Positions 8,831 through 18,174 are shown, counted from the first letter of the stretch. The stretch is 64,000 nt of DNA from JBOFSQ01 sp051651625 (GCA_051651625.1 JBOFSQ010000033.1:1-64000), one strand, 5' to 3'. Numbers and translations: made by a program. Notes: generated from the sequence alone by a model not told the origin.

Positions 8831-9708
8831 TAACGCGATGTGTACGCCATCAGTTTTCCTGCTAGTCGCGCGGCGAGGAACTCGGTGATGACTTCGTTCG
8901 GACGCGGCGAAACTTCAACGATGTCGGCACCGACAACGTTCCGCGACTCGCAAACGCGACGCAAAATTCGCGTCACTTGTCGCCACGTCAGACCGCCCGG
9001 TTCGGGCGTTCCGGTCGCGGGTGCGAACGCGGGATCGAATCCGTCGATGTCGATGGTAATGTAAACGTTGCGAGTGAGACGAGCGAGAATCGTTTCAATG
9101 CAACGTTCAATGTTGTCCTCGATCATTGCCGGAGTGATGATGGCGTCGATGCGTTCGGGAACGTCGCGGAGTTCTTCGGCACTGAAACTGCGGATGCCAA
9201 CTTGCACAATGTTTTCGGTCGATTCGAGTACGCGGCGCATCGCCGAGCCGTGCGAGTAACGTGTGCCGGTGAACGAGTCGCGGAGGTCACTGTGTGCGTC
9301 GAACTGCAAAACCGAAAGTTGCGGCACAACCTCCGCAGCGACGCGAACGACCGGCGGCGTGACGCTGTGTTCGCCGCCGAGAACTATCGGAAATCGCGTC
9401 GGCGACGAAAAGATTTTGTATCGCGTTTCGTAGTCGCGGACGGTCTCTTCGATGACACGAACTTCTTCATCAGGCGTCGCCTGCGGCGGAATCGGCGGGA
9501 CAACAGCGATTCCATCGCGCCAGTATTCGCATCGCGTTTCTTCGTCGATGTGCTCCACCTGATCGGCGACGGTGAGAATCGCGTCGGGGCCGCGAACAGT
9601 CCCTTTGAGAAAACTCGCGGTGCCATCATACGGAATCGGAATGACGACACACCGAGCCGTTTCGATGTCGGTTAACTGTTCGGGGAGTGTGAAGAACGAT
9701 GCAGTCAT
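8830..9708 (-). CDS. speB: Agmatinase / arginase-family ureohydrolase
   Basis: A 292-residue ureohydrolase. The two-manganese site is complete: GGEHS, FDAHSDLRD and DIDGFDPAFAPATGTPEPGG. The last motif is typical of agmatinases (agmatine to putrescine and urea) but does not exclude guanidinobutyrase or another guanidino substrate. The ATG at 9708 (MTASFF) was preferred over an in-frame upstream start at 9777, because the extra 23 residues look non-coding and an AGG lies upstream of 9708. No polyamine gene is adjacent. The stop codon touches an R1 repeat. Confidence 0.85.
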   Translation of the reverse strand: MTASFFTLPEQLTDIETARCVVIPIPYDGTASFLKGTVRGPDAILTVADQVEHIDEETRCEYWRDGIAVVPPIPPQATPDEEVRVIEETVRDYETRYKIFSSPTRFPIVLGGEHSVTPPVVRVAAEVVPQLSVLQFDAHSDLRDSFTGTRYSHGSAMRRVLESTENIVQVGIRSFSAEELRDVPERIDAIITPAMIEDNIERCIETILARLTRNVYITIDIDGFDPAFAPATGTPEPGGLTWRQVTRILRRVCESRNVVGADIVEVSPRPNEVITEFLAARLAGKLMAYTSR

Positions 9709-9781
9709 ACGCAGTGGCCTTTCATTGCGGCGGTATTCTAGCCGAAAATGGCGTTCCGCAAAGGCGAGACACCACAACCCA

Positions 9782-10158
9782 GTCCGCTAACAAGTTTCCG
9801 GTTTTAATCCGCAGATTGCGCAGATGGGCGCAGATTTTTATTCGCATAGCGTTTTGTGTAATCGTTTAGGAATACCTGTCAATTTTCGTAACTTTACTTT
9901 GTTTTTGAGGAGCCTTACACAAAGGCACGAAGACACAAAGAAGAGTTTTAACGCGGAAAACGCAGAAGTACGGAAAGACACGGAATTCAGACTTCCGCGT
10001 CTTCCGTTTTTCCGCGTGTTCCGCATTCTCTCCTCTCCGTGCCTTTGTGTGAAAAAAAGAGCCGCTCGCAAACGATGCTTAATGAAAGACGAAAATCTGC
10101 GATAATCTGCGCCATCTGCGGATAAAAAACTATCCGCCATCAAACTTGTTAGCGGACT
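9782..10158. repeat. R4 nested palindrome, copy 2, with outer arms
   Basis: The ~580 bases between the agmatinase start and the next plus-strand gene hold no supported ORF. The outer arms CCGCTAACAAGTTT (9783) and AAACTTGTTAGCGG (about 10,145-10,158) are exact complements. Inside are CGCAGAT-type arms, CACAAAGGCACGAAG and its complement, and a GCGGAA/TTCCGC-rich centre. It is the same nested design as the copy near 1.8 kb. Confidence 0.75.
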
Positions 10159-10290
10159 GACACCGCAACCGCCCATCGTCCGGTTCGCAGCCAAGTTTCC
10201 CCGCCTCTCTTGGCCAACCGCCGGAAGACGGTAAAATCACCGCCCGTGTTGGCGAATTACCTCAACTGTTCTGAACGTATGGGAGTGGCG

Positions 10291-11808
10291 ATGATGGGTG
10301 TGCAGTTAAACAGTGGCGTGCGGTGGAGTTTCGTAGTCGTGGTGCTAGTCGGTGTTGTGTTGCCATGTTTCGCGCAGGAAGTCGCATACAAGGCGTGGCA
10401 ACGCGACGACAATCTCGCCGCGCAAGAACCGACCGTCTTGGCGAACCTGAAAGGCGGGACGATCACCGACCGTCAACAACTCGACCGCTTCTTCTCACTG
10501 TACTACTTTCCACGCTGGACCGATCCAGACAACGGGCCGGTTTTGGTACGCCTCACAAACGACCTGCTCCGCGACGCATTCGGCGGCGTCTCCGGCCCTG
10601 CGCGGGTTTATTTGCTTTCAACGTCGTTCGACAATCTCAGCAAGATGGCGTCGGACGGGACAGTCAATCCACCGGCACGCATAAACGCGATGCTGGCGAT
10701 TGGCAAGCTCGTCGAACAGCCCGCCGCCGCAAGCGGTGAGAACGACAAGCCTTATCCCAGCGCGCTGCCGCACCTGATGAAAGAATACGAGCGAGAGGAA
10801 AACCCTGAATGGCTCCGTCTTGCGGCTCTGCTTGGGATTGTTCGCCACAGTTTTCTCGGCGTCGCCGACGACACGATTCGCAAAGAGACGCTCCCAGCGT
10901 TTCTCCGTGCCATCATCGCGCAGCGCAAACCTGTTGCGTCCGACACCGCCGAAGAACGCGAACTCAAAGACTGGTTCCGGCTCCGTGCCATCGAAGGGAT
11001 TCAAGGTCTGCGTGCAACGGGCGACAAAGGCGAGAACGTCGAATCGCTTCTCGCGGTTATGGAAGATGCGAACGAGAGTTTTGAAGTCCGTTATGCCGCG
11101 ACGCGGGTGTTGGGCGATCTCCCGCTCAAGGCGTCGAAAGACGCTGGTATTGAAATCAATCCCGACCGTATCCTCGCTGCACTTTTTCTCGTCACCAAAA
11201 ACTTGTGCAAAGACGAGATTGCGTTCATCGACTCGCTCTACACGAAGTCGGCGGTCGGCACTGGACGCGGCGCGAGTACAATGGGCGGCGGAATGGGGAG
11301 CGGTATGATGGGTGGTGGCGGAATGGGTGGCAGCAGCATGATGGGAGGCGGTTCGTCGTCGATGGGTCTCGGCGGTGGCGGAACATCGACCAACCGCGAC
11401 ATCGAGCAGTCTGTCGCGAGACTCAAGCTGGCGATCTGTTCGCTCCTGAACGGTTTTGGCGGGTCGCGTCAGTCGAAGATTTCGCCGTTCACCGACAGCG
11501 TTGGCGCGATGACTCTTGTTGCCGCGAACGATCCGAGCAAGCCGCGAATTGACAACACGATCAAACTTCTTGGGCAGTTTCTCGTCTTTCTCGACGACGG
11601 CCCGAAGACGTTGACTGGTTCGGCTGGCTCCGCGATGCGCCCCGGCGGCGGCAGTATGACACCGATGCCCGGTGGCGACTCGATGTCGCGTCCGGGCGGC
11701 GGAACTGCTGGTGCGACGGGGCCAACGTTCAACGTCACCCTCGCCGACATCCGGCTCGAACTCCTCTCGTTGGCCAAACTACTCAGCGACGCCGCAATGA
11801 CGCGGTAA
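10291..11808 (+). CDS. Secreted protein with Gly/Met-rich linker, unknown function
   Basis: A 505-residue exported protein; the signal peptide (WSFVVVVLVGVVLPCFAQE) would be cut after FAQ. The body is alpha-helical and looks HEAT-like, with segments such as AARINAMLAIGKLVEQ, LRLAALLGIVRHSF and VRYAATRVLGDLPL. At about residues 329-365 a low-complexity stretch is made almost only of Gly, Met and Ser (MGGGMGSGMMGGGGMGG), and a shorter Gly/Pro/Met stretch lies near the C-terminus. This architecture is common among planctomycete proteins of unknown function. Start 10,291 follows GGGAG; 10,294 is equally possible. An R1 copy follows the stop codon. Confidence 0.7.
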   Translation: MMGVQLNSGVRWSFVVVVLVGVVLPCFAQEVAYKAWQRDDNLAAQEPTVLANLKGGTITDRQQLDRFFSLYYFPRWTDPDNGPVLVRLTNDLLRDAFGGVSGPARVYLLSTSFDNLSKMASDGTVNPPARINAMLAIGKLVEQPAAASGENDKPYPSALPHLMKEYEREENPEWLRLAALLGIVRHSFLGVADDTIRKETLPAFLRAIIAQRKPVASDTAEERELKDWFRLRAIEGIQGLRATGDKGENVESLLAVMEDANESFEVRYAATRVLGDLPLKASKDAGIEINPDRILAALFLVTKNLCKDEIAFIDSLYTKSAVGTGRGASTMGGGMGSGMMGGGGMGGSSMMGGGSSSMGLGGGGTSTNRDIEQSVARLKLAICSLLNGFGGSRQSKISPFTDSVGAMTLVAANDPSKPRIDNTIKLLGQFLVFLDDGPKTLTGSAGSAMRPGGGSMTPMPGGDSMSRPGGGTAGATGPTFNVTLADIRLELLSLAKLLSDAAMTR

Positions 11809-11828
11809 CACACAAGAACACGAAGGAA

Positions 11829-11910
11829 CAAGAACACGAAGCGTAAGCGAGTGAAGTGGCGGCGAGAATCCATAGGACATATAGGCCCTATATGACCTAT
11901 ACGTCCTATG
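11829..11910. repeat. R1 copy and R2 palindrome copy B
   Basis: R1 in the sense GAACACGAAGCGTAAGCGAG follows the preceding stop codon by about 20 bases. The palindrome at 11,871-11,910 (CATAGGACATATAGG and complement with few mismatches) ends 30 bases before the ABC ATPase start, so it falls in that gene's leader. Confidence 0.85.
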
Positions 11911-11939
11911 AAACCAACAGAAACCGAGAGGGTAATCCA

Positions 11940-12632
11940 ATGCTCGAAGTCAAAAATCTCAAAAAGTCGTATCAGGAACCTGACGGCGGTGAGTTGCCGA
12001 TTCTCGACATCCCATCGTGGTCGGTGGATGCGGGTGAACAGGTTGTGGTCGTCGGCGCGAGTGGTTGCGGCAAGACGACTCTGCTCCACATCATTGCGGG
12101 GATTTTGCGTCCGTCGTCGGGGCACGTTCTCATCGACGGCTGGGACACGCCGCTATTGAGCGAGGCGGAGCGCGACCAGTTTCGGGCGAGGCGCATCGGT
12201 TACGTCTTTCAGACGTTCAACTTGATGCAAGGTTTCACTGCGATTGAGAACGTCCTTCTTGGAATGACGTTTGCGGGCGACCGTACCGACAAGAAGCGTG
12301 CGCGACACCTTCTCGAACGAGTCGGTCTTGGTCATCGACTTCACCACAAACCGGGTCAGATGTCGGTTGGTGAGCAGCAGCGTGTTTCGGTTGCGCGGGC
12401 ACTTGCGAACCAGCCGAAGCTCGTTCTTGCGGACGAACCGACGGCGAATGTTGACGTCGGCAATCAGCAGCACGTCATCGACATGCTTCGCGGAACGTGT
12501 GAAGAAGAAGGTGTTGCGCTTGTTCTGGTGACTCACGCGCCGGACGTTGCGAAGCAGTTCACGCGGATCGACAAACTCACCGAGATCAACCGCGTCGTCG
12601 CCGACCGTGCGAAATCAGAGCACGAAGCGTAA
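11940..12632 (+). CDS. LolD/MacB-type ABC transporter ATP-binding protein
   Basis: A 230-residue ATPase subunit of the lipoprotein-release/macrolide-export class. Visible motifs are Walker A GASGCGKTT, Q-loop region YVFQTFNLMQGF, signature SVGEQQRVSVARAL, Walker B LVLADEPT and the switch histidine in LVTHAPD. ATG 11,940 (MLEVKNL) follows GAGAGGG and is clearly the start; the 28 upstream in-frame codons only read through the R2 palindrome. No permease gene is next to it, so the membrane partner must lie elsewhere. The last residues SEHEA and the TAA stop codon are coded by an R1 repeat, so the original end of the gene has been replaced. Confidence 0.88.
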   Translation: MLEVKNLKKSYQEPDGGELPILDIPSWSVDAGEQVVVVGASGCGKTTLLHIIAGILRPSSGHVLIDGWDTPLLSEAERDQFRARRIGYVFQTFNLMQGFTAIENVLLGMTFAGDRTDKKRARHLLERVGLGHRLHHKPGQMSVGEQQRVSVARALANQPKLVLADEPTANVDVGNQQHVIDMLRGTCEEEGVALVLVTHAPDVAKQFTRIDKLTEINRVVADRAKSEHEA

Positions 12633-12693
12633 GCGAGTGAATCAGAGCACGAAGCGTAAGCGAGTTAATCAGAACACGAAGCGTAAGCGAGTG
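12613..12693. repeat. R1 repeat, three tandem copies overlapping a gene end
   Basis: Three tandem units of about 27 bases (ATCAGAGCACGAAGCG then TAAGCGAGTG). The first encodes the final residues and stop codon of the ABC ATPase. A short stretch near 12,700-12,722 (CAGTGGTCGGTGGCCAGTG) belongs to another palindromic family seen near 32.8 and 51.6 kb. Confidence 0.9.
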
Positions 12694-12769
12694 CCTGAAT
12701 CAGTGGTCGGTGGCCAGTGATCAGAACACGAGCGAGTGCCACGAACGAACACCACATACAAAAACTTCT

Positions 12770-14455
12770 ATGCCCCCACATTTTGTCTTGGAAATGAACC
12801 GCGTTTCGAAGCGGTTCGGTGAAAAAACGGTTCTCTCGAATATCAGTCTCTCGTTTTATTACGGGGCGAAGATCGGGACCGTCGGCGAGAACGGCGCAGG
12901 AAAATCGACGCTGCTAAAAATTATGGCGGGTGTTGATAGCGATGTCGATGGCGAAGTTGTACTCACGAAAGGGATGCGAGTAAAGTACGTCGCGCAGGAG
13001 CCGGTGCTCGATCTCGATGCGACGGTGCGTGAAAATCTTCTCACTGCCGTCGCGCCGATTCAGTCGAAGCTCGACAGGTTCAACGAAATCACCGTCGCAA
13101 TGGGCGACCCCGATCAAGCCGACAAACTCGACGACTTGATGGAAGAAATGGGACGACTCCAAGAAGAGATCGACCACGTTGGCGGGTGGGAACTCGACCG
13201 CACCATCGACATCGCCGCCGACGCACTCGTCTTACCGCCCGACGACGCTGTCGTGCGAAAACTCTCTGGCGGTGAACGTCGCCGCGTCGCACTCTGTCAG
13301 GCACTTCTCGAAAAACCCGACCTGCTACTGCTCGACGAACCGACAAACCACCTCGACGCCGAAACCGTTCAATGGCTCGAAGAGACGCTCCGCGACTATC
13401 ACGGCACCGTCATCATCGTCACGCACGACCGGTATTTTCTCGACAACGTAACAAAGTGGATTCTCGAAATCGACGGCACGCACGGTATCCCGTTTGAAGG
13501 AAACTACTCGTCGTGGCTCCAGCAAAAGGCGACGTTCTTGCGTGAAGTCGAGAAGAAAGAGACGCAGCGGCAAAAAACGCTCCAGCGCGAACTCGAATGG
13601 ATTCAACTCGCCCACAAAGGGCGGCTGCAAAAAAATCAAGCCCGCGTCAAGGCCTACGAACAACTTGCATCGCAAGAGACAATCGACGACAAAAGCGACA
13701 CACTCATTCAGATCGCACCGGGGCCGCGACTCGGTGAAAAAGTTGTTGAGTTCCAAAACGTAAACAAAGGGTTCAACATCGGCGGGCGCGACGTTACGCT
13801 CATTGATGGCTGTACGTTCCGCGTACCGCGCGGCGGAATTGTCGGCGTCATCGGGCCGAACGGAACGGGCAAGACAACGCTCTTTCGCATGATCACCGGC
13901 GACGAAAAACCAGACGCCGGAACCGTTTCCATCGGCGACACCGTTTCGCTTGCGCACGTCGATCAGCACCGCGACGCGCTCGACGATGAGAACACAATTT
14001 TTGAAGAAGTGACCGACGGACGCGACGTGATCGAACTCGGAAGCGTCAAGATGAACAGCCGTGCATATTTGGCGAGGTTTAACTTTCGCGGTGCGGCGCA
14101 GCAGAAAAAACTTTCGACGTGCAGCGGTGGCGAACGAAATCGCGTTCACCTCGCCAAACTTCTCAAGCGCGGCGGCAACCTGATCTTGCTCGACGAACCG
14201 ACCAACGACCTCGATGTCTCCACGATGCGTGTTCTCGAACAAGCGATTCTCGACTTTGCCGGTTGCGTACTCGTTATCAGCCACGACCGGTTTTTCTTGG
14301 ACAGAATTTGTACGCACCTTCTCATCTTTGAAGGCGACGGGAAGGTACGATTCTACGACGGCAACTTCGCCGCCTACGAAGAAGAACTCCGCGCAACCGA
14401 TCCGGGCCACCTCTCTGGCCGCAGACGGAAATATAAGAAGGTGCCGACGGCGTGA
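12770..14455 (+). CDS. ettA: Energy-dependent translational throttle protein EttA (ABC-F)
   Basis: A 561-residue soluble ABC-F protein with two ATPase domains and no membrane segment. It acts at the ribosomal E site and gates entry into elongation according to the ATP/ADP ratio. Domain 1 has Walker A GENGAGKST, signature LSGGERRRVALC and Walker B LLLLDEPTNHLD. Domain 2 has GPNGTGKTT, CSGGERNRVHLA and LILLDEPTNDLD. The opening (VLEMNRVSKRF, then SLSFYYGAKIGTVG) and the extra arm sequence after the first Walker A match EttA better than Uup or antibiotic-resistance ABC-F proteins. ATG 12,770 gives the usual length; the start at 12,710 reads through repeats. Confidence 0.9.
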   Translation: MPPHFVLEMNRVSKRFGEKTVLSNISLSFYYGAKIGTVGENGAGKSTLLKIMAGVDSDVDGEVVLTKGMRVKYVAQEPVLDLDATVRENLLTAVAPIQSKLDRFNEITVAMGDPDQADKLDDLMEEMGRLQEEIDHVGGWELDRTIDIAADALVLPPDDAVVRKLSGGERRRVALCQALLEKPDLLLLDEPTNHLDAETVQWLEETLRDYHGTVIIVTHDRYFLDNVTKWILEIDGTHGIPFEGNYSSWLQQKATFLREVEKKETQRQKTLQRELEWIQLAHKGRLQKNQARVKAYEQLASQETIDDKSDTLIQIAPGPRLGEKVVEFQNVNKGFNIGGRDVTLIDGCTFRVPRGGIVGVIGPNGTGKTTLFRMITGDEKPDAGTVSIGDTVSLAHVDQHRDALDDENTIFEEVTDGRDVIELGSVKMNSRAYLARFNFRGAAQQKKLSTCSGGERNRVHLAKLLKRGGNLILLDEPTNDLDVSTMRVLEQAILDFAGCVLVISHDRFFLDRICTHLLIFEGDGKVRFYDGNFAAYEEELRATDPGHLSGRRRKYKKVPTA

Positions 14456-14462
14456 GAGCGAG

Positions 14463-16217
14463 TCAGTAGATCGCCAGTTGCGGGAAGATTTCGCGGCGGT
14501 GTTCGCGGAGTGCGGTGCGGATGTCGAGGGCGGTTTCCATCTCCATCACTTCGGCGGCGATCCGCTCGCACTGCTCAATCGTAACGCTGCGACACACCTC
14601 TTTCACAACCTGAATCGCCTGCGGCGGACAACTCAACTCGCGTAGTCCCAGCCCCAAAAGAAGCGGGACATAAAGCGGATTGCTCGCCATCTGTCCACAC
14701 AGACAAACGGGCACATTCGCCGCCGTCGCCGTCTGCATCGTTTGCCGAATCAGTCGCAAAACCGCAGGGTCTTCGGGGTGGAATAAGTGACTGACTTGAC
14801 TGTTGCCACGGTCAACGCCGAGCGTGTATTGGATTAAGTCGTTCGTTCCGATACTCAAGAAATCGACTTCGCTGACAAACCGGTCGAGCATCAGCACCGC
14901 CGCCGGCACCTCCACCATCATCCCGACTTTCATGTGTGGATCGAACGGGATGCCGTGTTCGTGAAGGTCTTCTTGCACGTCGGCGAGAATCATCTTCGCC
15001 GCACGAAGCTCTGGCAATGTGGTGATCATCGGAAACATCATGCGGATGTTTCCGATGACACTCGCCCGCAGAATCGCGCGAAGCTGAATCGCAAAGACGC
15101 CAACATTGCGAAGCGAAAGACGAATGCTACGCAGTCCCAGTGCGGGGTTGCGTTCGCTCACTTCGTCCATGTCGTTTGTGAACTTGTCGGAGCCGAGATC
15201 ACAAGTGCGAATCGTGACAAAGTGTTCACGCATCGTCTCGGCGACTTCTTTGTATGCCTCGTAGTGCTGCGCCTCGGAGACATCAACATTTTCTTCGTGC
15301 GTAAGATACAGAAACTCCGTGCGGAACAGTCCGACACCGTCGGCACCACGTTCGAGGCACAAGTGGCTCTCGAACGGAAACTCGATGTTGCCGCAGAGCG
15401 TTATCCGAACGCCGTCCCGCGTCACGGCCTCAACTCCCGTGAGGGCCGCCAGCGCGACCGAGCGGTTCTGCATCTCTTCTTGACGCTGCCGGTAACGTGC
15501 AAGCGTCGCGTCGTCGGGACAGATGATCACTTCACCGGTAGTACCATCGACGATGATAGTGTCGCCCGCAACGACTTGATCGAGAAAACGCCCCACACCA
15601 ACAACGGCGGGGATTTCGAGTGCCGACGCGACAATCGCAGTGTGCCCGCCCGATCCACCCTGTTCGGTGACAAAGCCGCGAACGAGGTTGCGGTTGAGAT
15701 TGGCGGTTTCACTCGGCGTGAGATTTGTCGCAAGCAAAATCACCGGCGTAGTGATCGCATCGAGGCGTTCGCCGCGAACGCCAAGCAAGTGCCGCACGAT
15801 CCGCCGTTCGATGTCTGCAAGGTCGTTGGCACGTTCGGCAAGGTGTGCGCTCGTGAACGAACGAAAGACTTCCATCCGTTCCGCAAGCACTGTTTGCACG
15901 GCGTATTCAGCGGCGCGGAGTTGCGTGCGAATGGCGTCTTCGAGTTCGCTGATGAACTTCGCGTCGGTAAGCACAAGCAGATGTGCCTCGAATATTTCGG
16001 CGTAACTTCGGCCAAGCTGTTTGCCAATCGAGTCGCGGTACTGCGCCGTCTCCGCGCACGCTGCGGCCACCGCCGTTTCCAAACGACGAACCTCAGCGTT
16101 TACCGCTTCGGGTGCAATCAACTTCTTCGCTATGCGATACCCTTCCGATGTCATCACAAAGGCGTTACATATCGCAACGCCAGACGAGACCGGAATACCT
16201 TGGAACTTACGCATCAT
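14463..16217 (-). CDS. ptsI: Phosphoenolpyruvate-protein phosphotransferase (PTS enzyme I)
   Basis: A 584-residue enzyme I, which moves phosphate from PEP to HPr. The swivelling phosphohistidine is in TEQGGSGGHTAIVA (His192 from this start; His189 in E. coli). The PEP-binding barrel has GVGLFRTEFLYL, the R-containing MFPMI region and FLSIGTNDLIQY, and the conserved cysteine lies in CLCGQMASNP. Usual bacteria have a Ser just before the His (GGxxSH); here it is Gly. ATG 16,217 or 16,214 fits best; a TTG at 16,235 is unlikely. HPr and EII genes are not nearby, so it could be part of a regulatory PTS. It faces ettA tail to tail with 7 bases between stop codons. Confidence 0.92.
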   Translation of the reverse strand: MMRKFQGIPVSSGVAICNAFVMTSEGYRIAKKLIAPEAVNAEVRRLETAVAAACAETAQYRDSIGKQLGRSYAEIFEAHLLVLTDAKFISELEDAIRTQLRAAEYAVQTVLAERMEVFRSFTSAHLAERANDLADIERRIVRHLLGVRGERLDAITTPVILLATNLTPSETANLNRNLVRGFVTEQGGSGGHTAIVASALEIPAVVGVGRFLDQVVAGDTIIVDGTTGEVIICPDDATLARYRQRQEEMQNRSVALAALTGVEAVTRDGVRITLCGNIEFPFESHLCLERGADGVGLFRTEFLYLTHEENVDVSEAQHYEAYKEVAETMREHFVTIRTCDLGSDKFTNDMDEVSERNPALGLRSIRLSLRNVGVFAIQLRAILRASVIGNIRMMFPMITTLPELRAAKMILADVQEDLHEHGIPFDPHMKVGMMVEVPAAVLMLDRFVSEVDFLSIGTNDLIQYTLGVDRGNSQVSHLFHPEDPAVLRLIRQTMQTATAANVPVCLCGQMASNPLYVPLLLGLGLRELSCPPQAIQVVKEVCRSVTIEQCERIAAEVMEMETALDIRTALREHRREIFPQLAIY

Positions 16218-16240
16218 GATTACGAGTTTGGCCAAGTCTC

Positions 16241-16278
16241 ATAGGACATATAGGCCCAATAGGACCTACACGTCCTAC
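16241..16278. repeat. R2 palindrome copy C
   Basis: Another copy of the ATAGGACATATAGG family with more mismatches in the right arm. It lies in the spacer between the DUF1573 gene and ptsI, both on the minus strand. Confidence 0.8.
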
Positions 16279-16300
16279 AGCTTCGGGCCACAACTATTTT

Positions 16301-17485
16301 TTACTGTTCAACCGCCAGCGTCACCGGCACTTTGAGTGTTGGCACTTCCGCAACTTGTGTGTCGAGCACGATTACGGCTGCGGTGTCGGGCTGCATCATG
16401 TTGCACACTGGCGCGCCTGCTGGAACTTCAAGCGAGACCGTGCAAATCCGCCTTTGCCCGATGTCGCGTGGTTCACCGACCGTCGCCTTTAACCACGGCG
16501 GCGAAACTTCACGAATCGAAAGCGTCCCACGCGAGGCCGCTGGCCCCGTGAGATGAACAACAAACTCGCCCTTGAGCGCGACACCACGCTGCGTCTTGCC
16601 AAGACGAACTGTTCCAGTTTCGCGTGAATAACCAACACCGGCTATCGAGACCCAATCACTGACAATTTGTCCGCGAACCGCGAGCGAGACCTTCGGTTCG
16701 CGGCGCGAGTTCGTTTCGAGCGAAAAGAGTTCGAGAAAACTCCCGACAGCGTTGCCGGGGTTCATCGTTATCGTTACCGCAACCACCGACTTGGCGTGTT
16801 TGCGAAGCGTGTCTTCGAGGTCGGCTTTGTCGAGTTCCGCTGGTGAAACGACCGCGTCGTATCGCTCGCGATTCGGCCACGAGATCGACGTAATCGCTAT
16901 CGGTTCGCTCTCAAAACTGTAGATGCGAACCGTCGCCGTTTTCGTCGCCGACGCACGGACTTCGCCCAAAATCAGTTCGCTCGGCTGAACGAGCACCGCC
17001 GGACAATACAGTCCTTCGACGTGATACACAACCTCGGCGACGTTCGGGTCGTTTGTAATAATCGCCGCACCTTGGCGGAATCGTCCCGTCGCGCGTTCGC
17101 CGTCCCACCAGAGTTTGACTTCGCCTTTTTCGCCGGGGGCGAGCCGCGTTTTGGAGAGTTTCACGTCGGTACAAGAGCACGTCTTTTCGCCGACAGAAAG
17201 CAAGAGCGGCTCTTCACCAACGCTGGTGATCGTGAAAACGTGTTCGCCTTTGCCACCTTGTTCGGCGATGCCGAAGTCGTAATCGACCGGACCAGAATCG
17301 ACGCGAGCACGCGACGTGGCCGGAGCAGGCGGTGGCGGCTGATGACCTTTTGGCGGTGCGGTCAACTTCTCGTCGTCTGGCGACCACGGGGCCGCCACTT
17401 GTACCGAGTAAAGCATCGCCCCGCCGAGAACCAAACCGGCAATCACCGACGATACCGCGATTACGAAGAAAGATGAAAGTCGCAT
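16301..17485 (-). CDS. DUF1573 (Ig-like) membrane-anchored protein
   Basis: A 394-residue protein. Its N-terminus has one hydrophobic helix (FFVIAVSSVIAGLVLGGAML) that anchors or exports it, followed by a Pro-rich stretch. The DUF1573 domain then begins with YDFGIAEQGGKGEHVFTITSVGEEPL and contains CSCTDVKLSK, followed by two or three more Ig-like beta repeats (for example VQPSELILGEVRAS). DUF1573 proteins are abundant in Planctomycetota and Bacteroidota and their role is not settled. A second, unlinked DUF1573 protein is encoded at 39.2 kb. ATG 17,485 is the only reasonable start. Confidence 0.8.
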   Translation of the reverse strand: MRLSSFFVIAVSSVIAGLVLGGAMLYSVQVAAPWSPDDEKLTAPPKGHQPPPPAPATSRARVDSGPVDYDFGIAEQGGKGEHVFTITSVGEEPLLLSVGEKTCSCTDVKLSKTRLAPGEKGEVKLWWDGERATGRFRQGAAIITNDPNVAEVVYHVEGLYCPAVLVQPSELILGEVRASATKTATVRIYSFESEPIAITSISWPNRERYDAVVSPAELDKADLEDTLRKHAKSVVAVTITMNPGNAVGSFLELFSLETNSRREPKVSLAVRGQIVSDWVSIAGVGYSRETGTVRLGKTQRGVALKGEFVVHLTGPAASRGTLSIREVSPPWLKATVGEPRDIGQRRICTVSLEVPAGAPVCNMMQPDTAAVIVLDTQVAEVPTLKVPVTLAVEQ

Positions 17486-17545
17486 GGCGATAGTGGATAC
17501 TCAAACGGGGTTGAAACGGCCTGATCGCGGACGATTTGCGATGGC

Positions 17546-17780
17546 GTTTCCTAGCCGCGTAGCGGTGGCCTAATTGTAGCCCAAGGCAAGGCGTATTCGC
17601 CGCAGCCTTGGGTTGGCCGCCCCCAAAAATCTATAGCCCCATCGGGGCGATCTAATGTGCGCACAGATTAGGCCGCTCCTACGGAGCTTCCGACTTTGTT
17701 GGGGCCGCTAACCGAGGGCGCTGCGACGAGTACGTATTGCCCTCGGCTACAATTAGAACGTCCCTACGGGACTAGGAAAC
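17546..17780. repeat. Composite intergenic repeat with inverted ends
   Basis: The spacer upstream of the DUF1573 gene has no supported ORF. It begins GTTTCCTAG and ends CTAGGAAAC, an exact 9-bp inverted repeat. Within it are CCCAAGG..CCTTGGG, AGCCCCATCGGGGC and CTCCTACGGAGC palindromes and a CGAGGGC/GCCCTCG pair. Its internal words match those at the left edge of the window. It may be a multi-hairpin RNA or a non-autonomous element. Confidence 0.6.
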
Positions 17781-17889
17781 ACCTTTGACGAAACCAACCG
17801 TGAACGGATACAAAACATTGATGTCGCCAGTCATGAAATCTCTTCCAAAAACGCGTTAACCTCTGCGTCGGTTTCTTTCGCCAGACAAC

Positions 17890-18174
17890 TTAACTCGCCG
17901 CACTCTGGGCGCGTTTGAGTTTGAGAATCATCGCGGAAAGACGCGACTTCTTGCGCGCGGCGGCGTTTTTGTGGATGATCCGCTTGTCGCCAGCACGGTC
18001 GAGAATTCGCACGGCGTCGGTGTAAAACTGCTGCGCCGCGTCGATGTTCCCCTCCGAAACCGCTTTCGCAACCTTCTTGCAACGATTGCGAACAGCCGAG
18101 CGATACGCACGGTTCTGCTCACGCAACTTCTCATTCTGACGCAAACGCTTCTTCGCACTCTCAATGTTGGGCAT
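17890..18174 (-). CDS. rpsT: 30S ribosomal protein S20
   Basis: A 94-residue basic protein that binds 16S rRNA early in small-subunit assembly. It begins MPNIESAKKRLRQNEKLR, contains VRNRCKKVAKAV and ends with the conserved GDKRIIHKNAAARKKSRLSAMI block. The length is slightly above the common 85-90. ATG 18,174 is preceded by an AGAGAGA ribosome-binding site. The TPR gene ends 30 bases upstream on the same strand. Confidence 0.95.
   Translation of the reverse strand: MPNIESAKKRLRQNEKLREQNRAYRSAVRNRCKKVAKAVSEGNIDAAQQFYTDAVRILDRAGDKRIIHKNAAARKKSRLSAMILKLKRAQSAAS

Noticed and set aside
12613..12693. Possible CRISPR array (three tandem repeats)
   Set aside because: Units are directly adjacent, without unique spacers of constant length, and the same unit occurs singly elsewhere. 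No cas genes are present.
13325..14410. A 361-codon ORF antisense to ettA
   Set aside because: No motifs; open because of codon bias of the real ABC-F gene.
14934..16244. A 436-codon plus-strand ORF
   Set aside because: Complement of ptsI, with no recognisable protein features.
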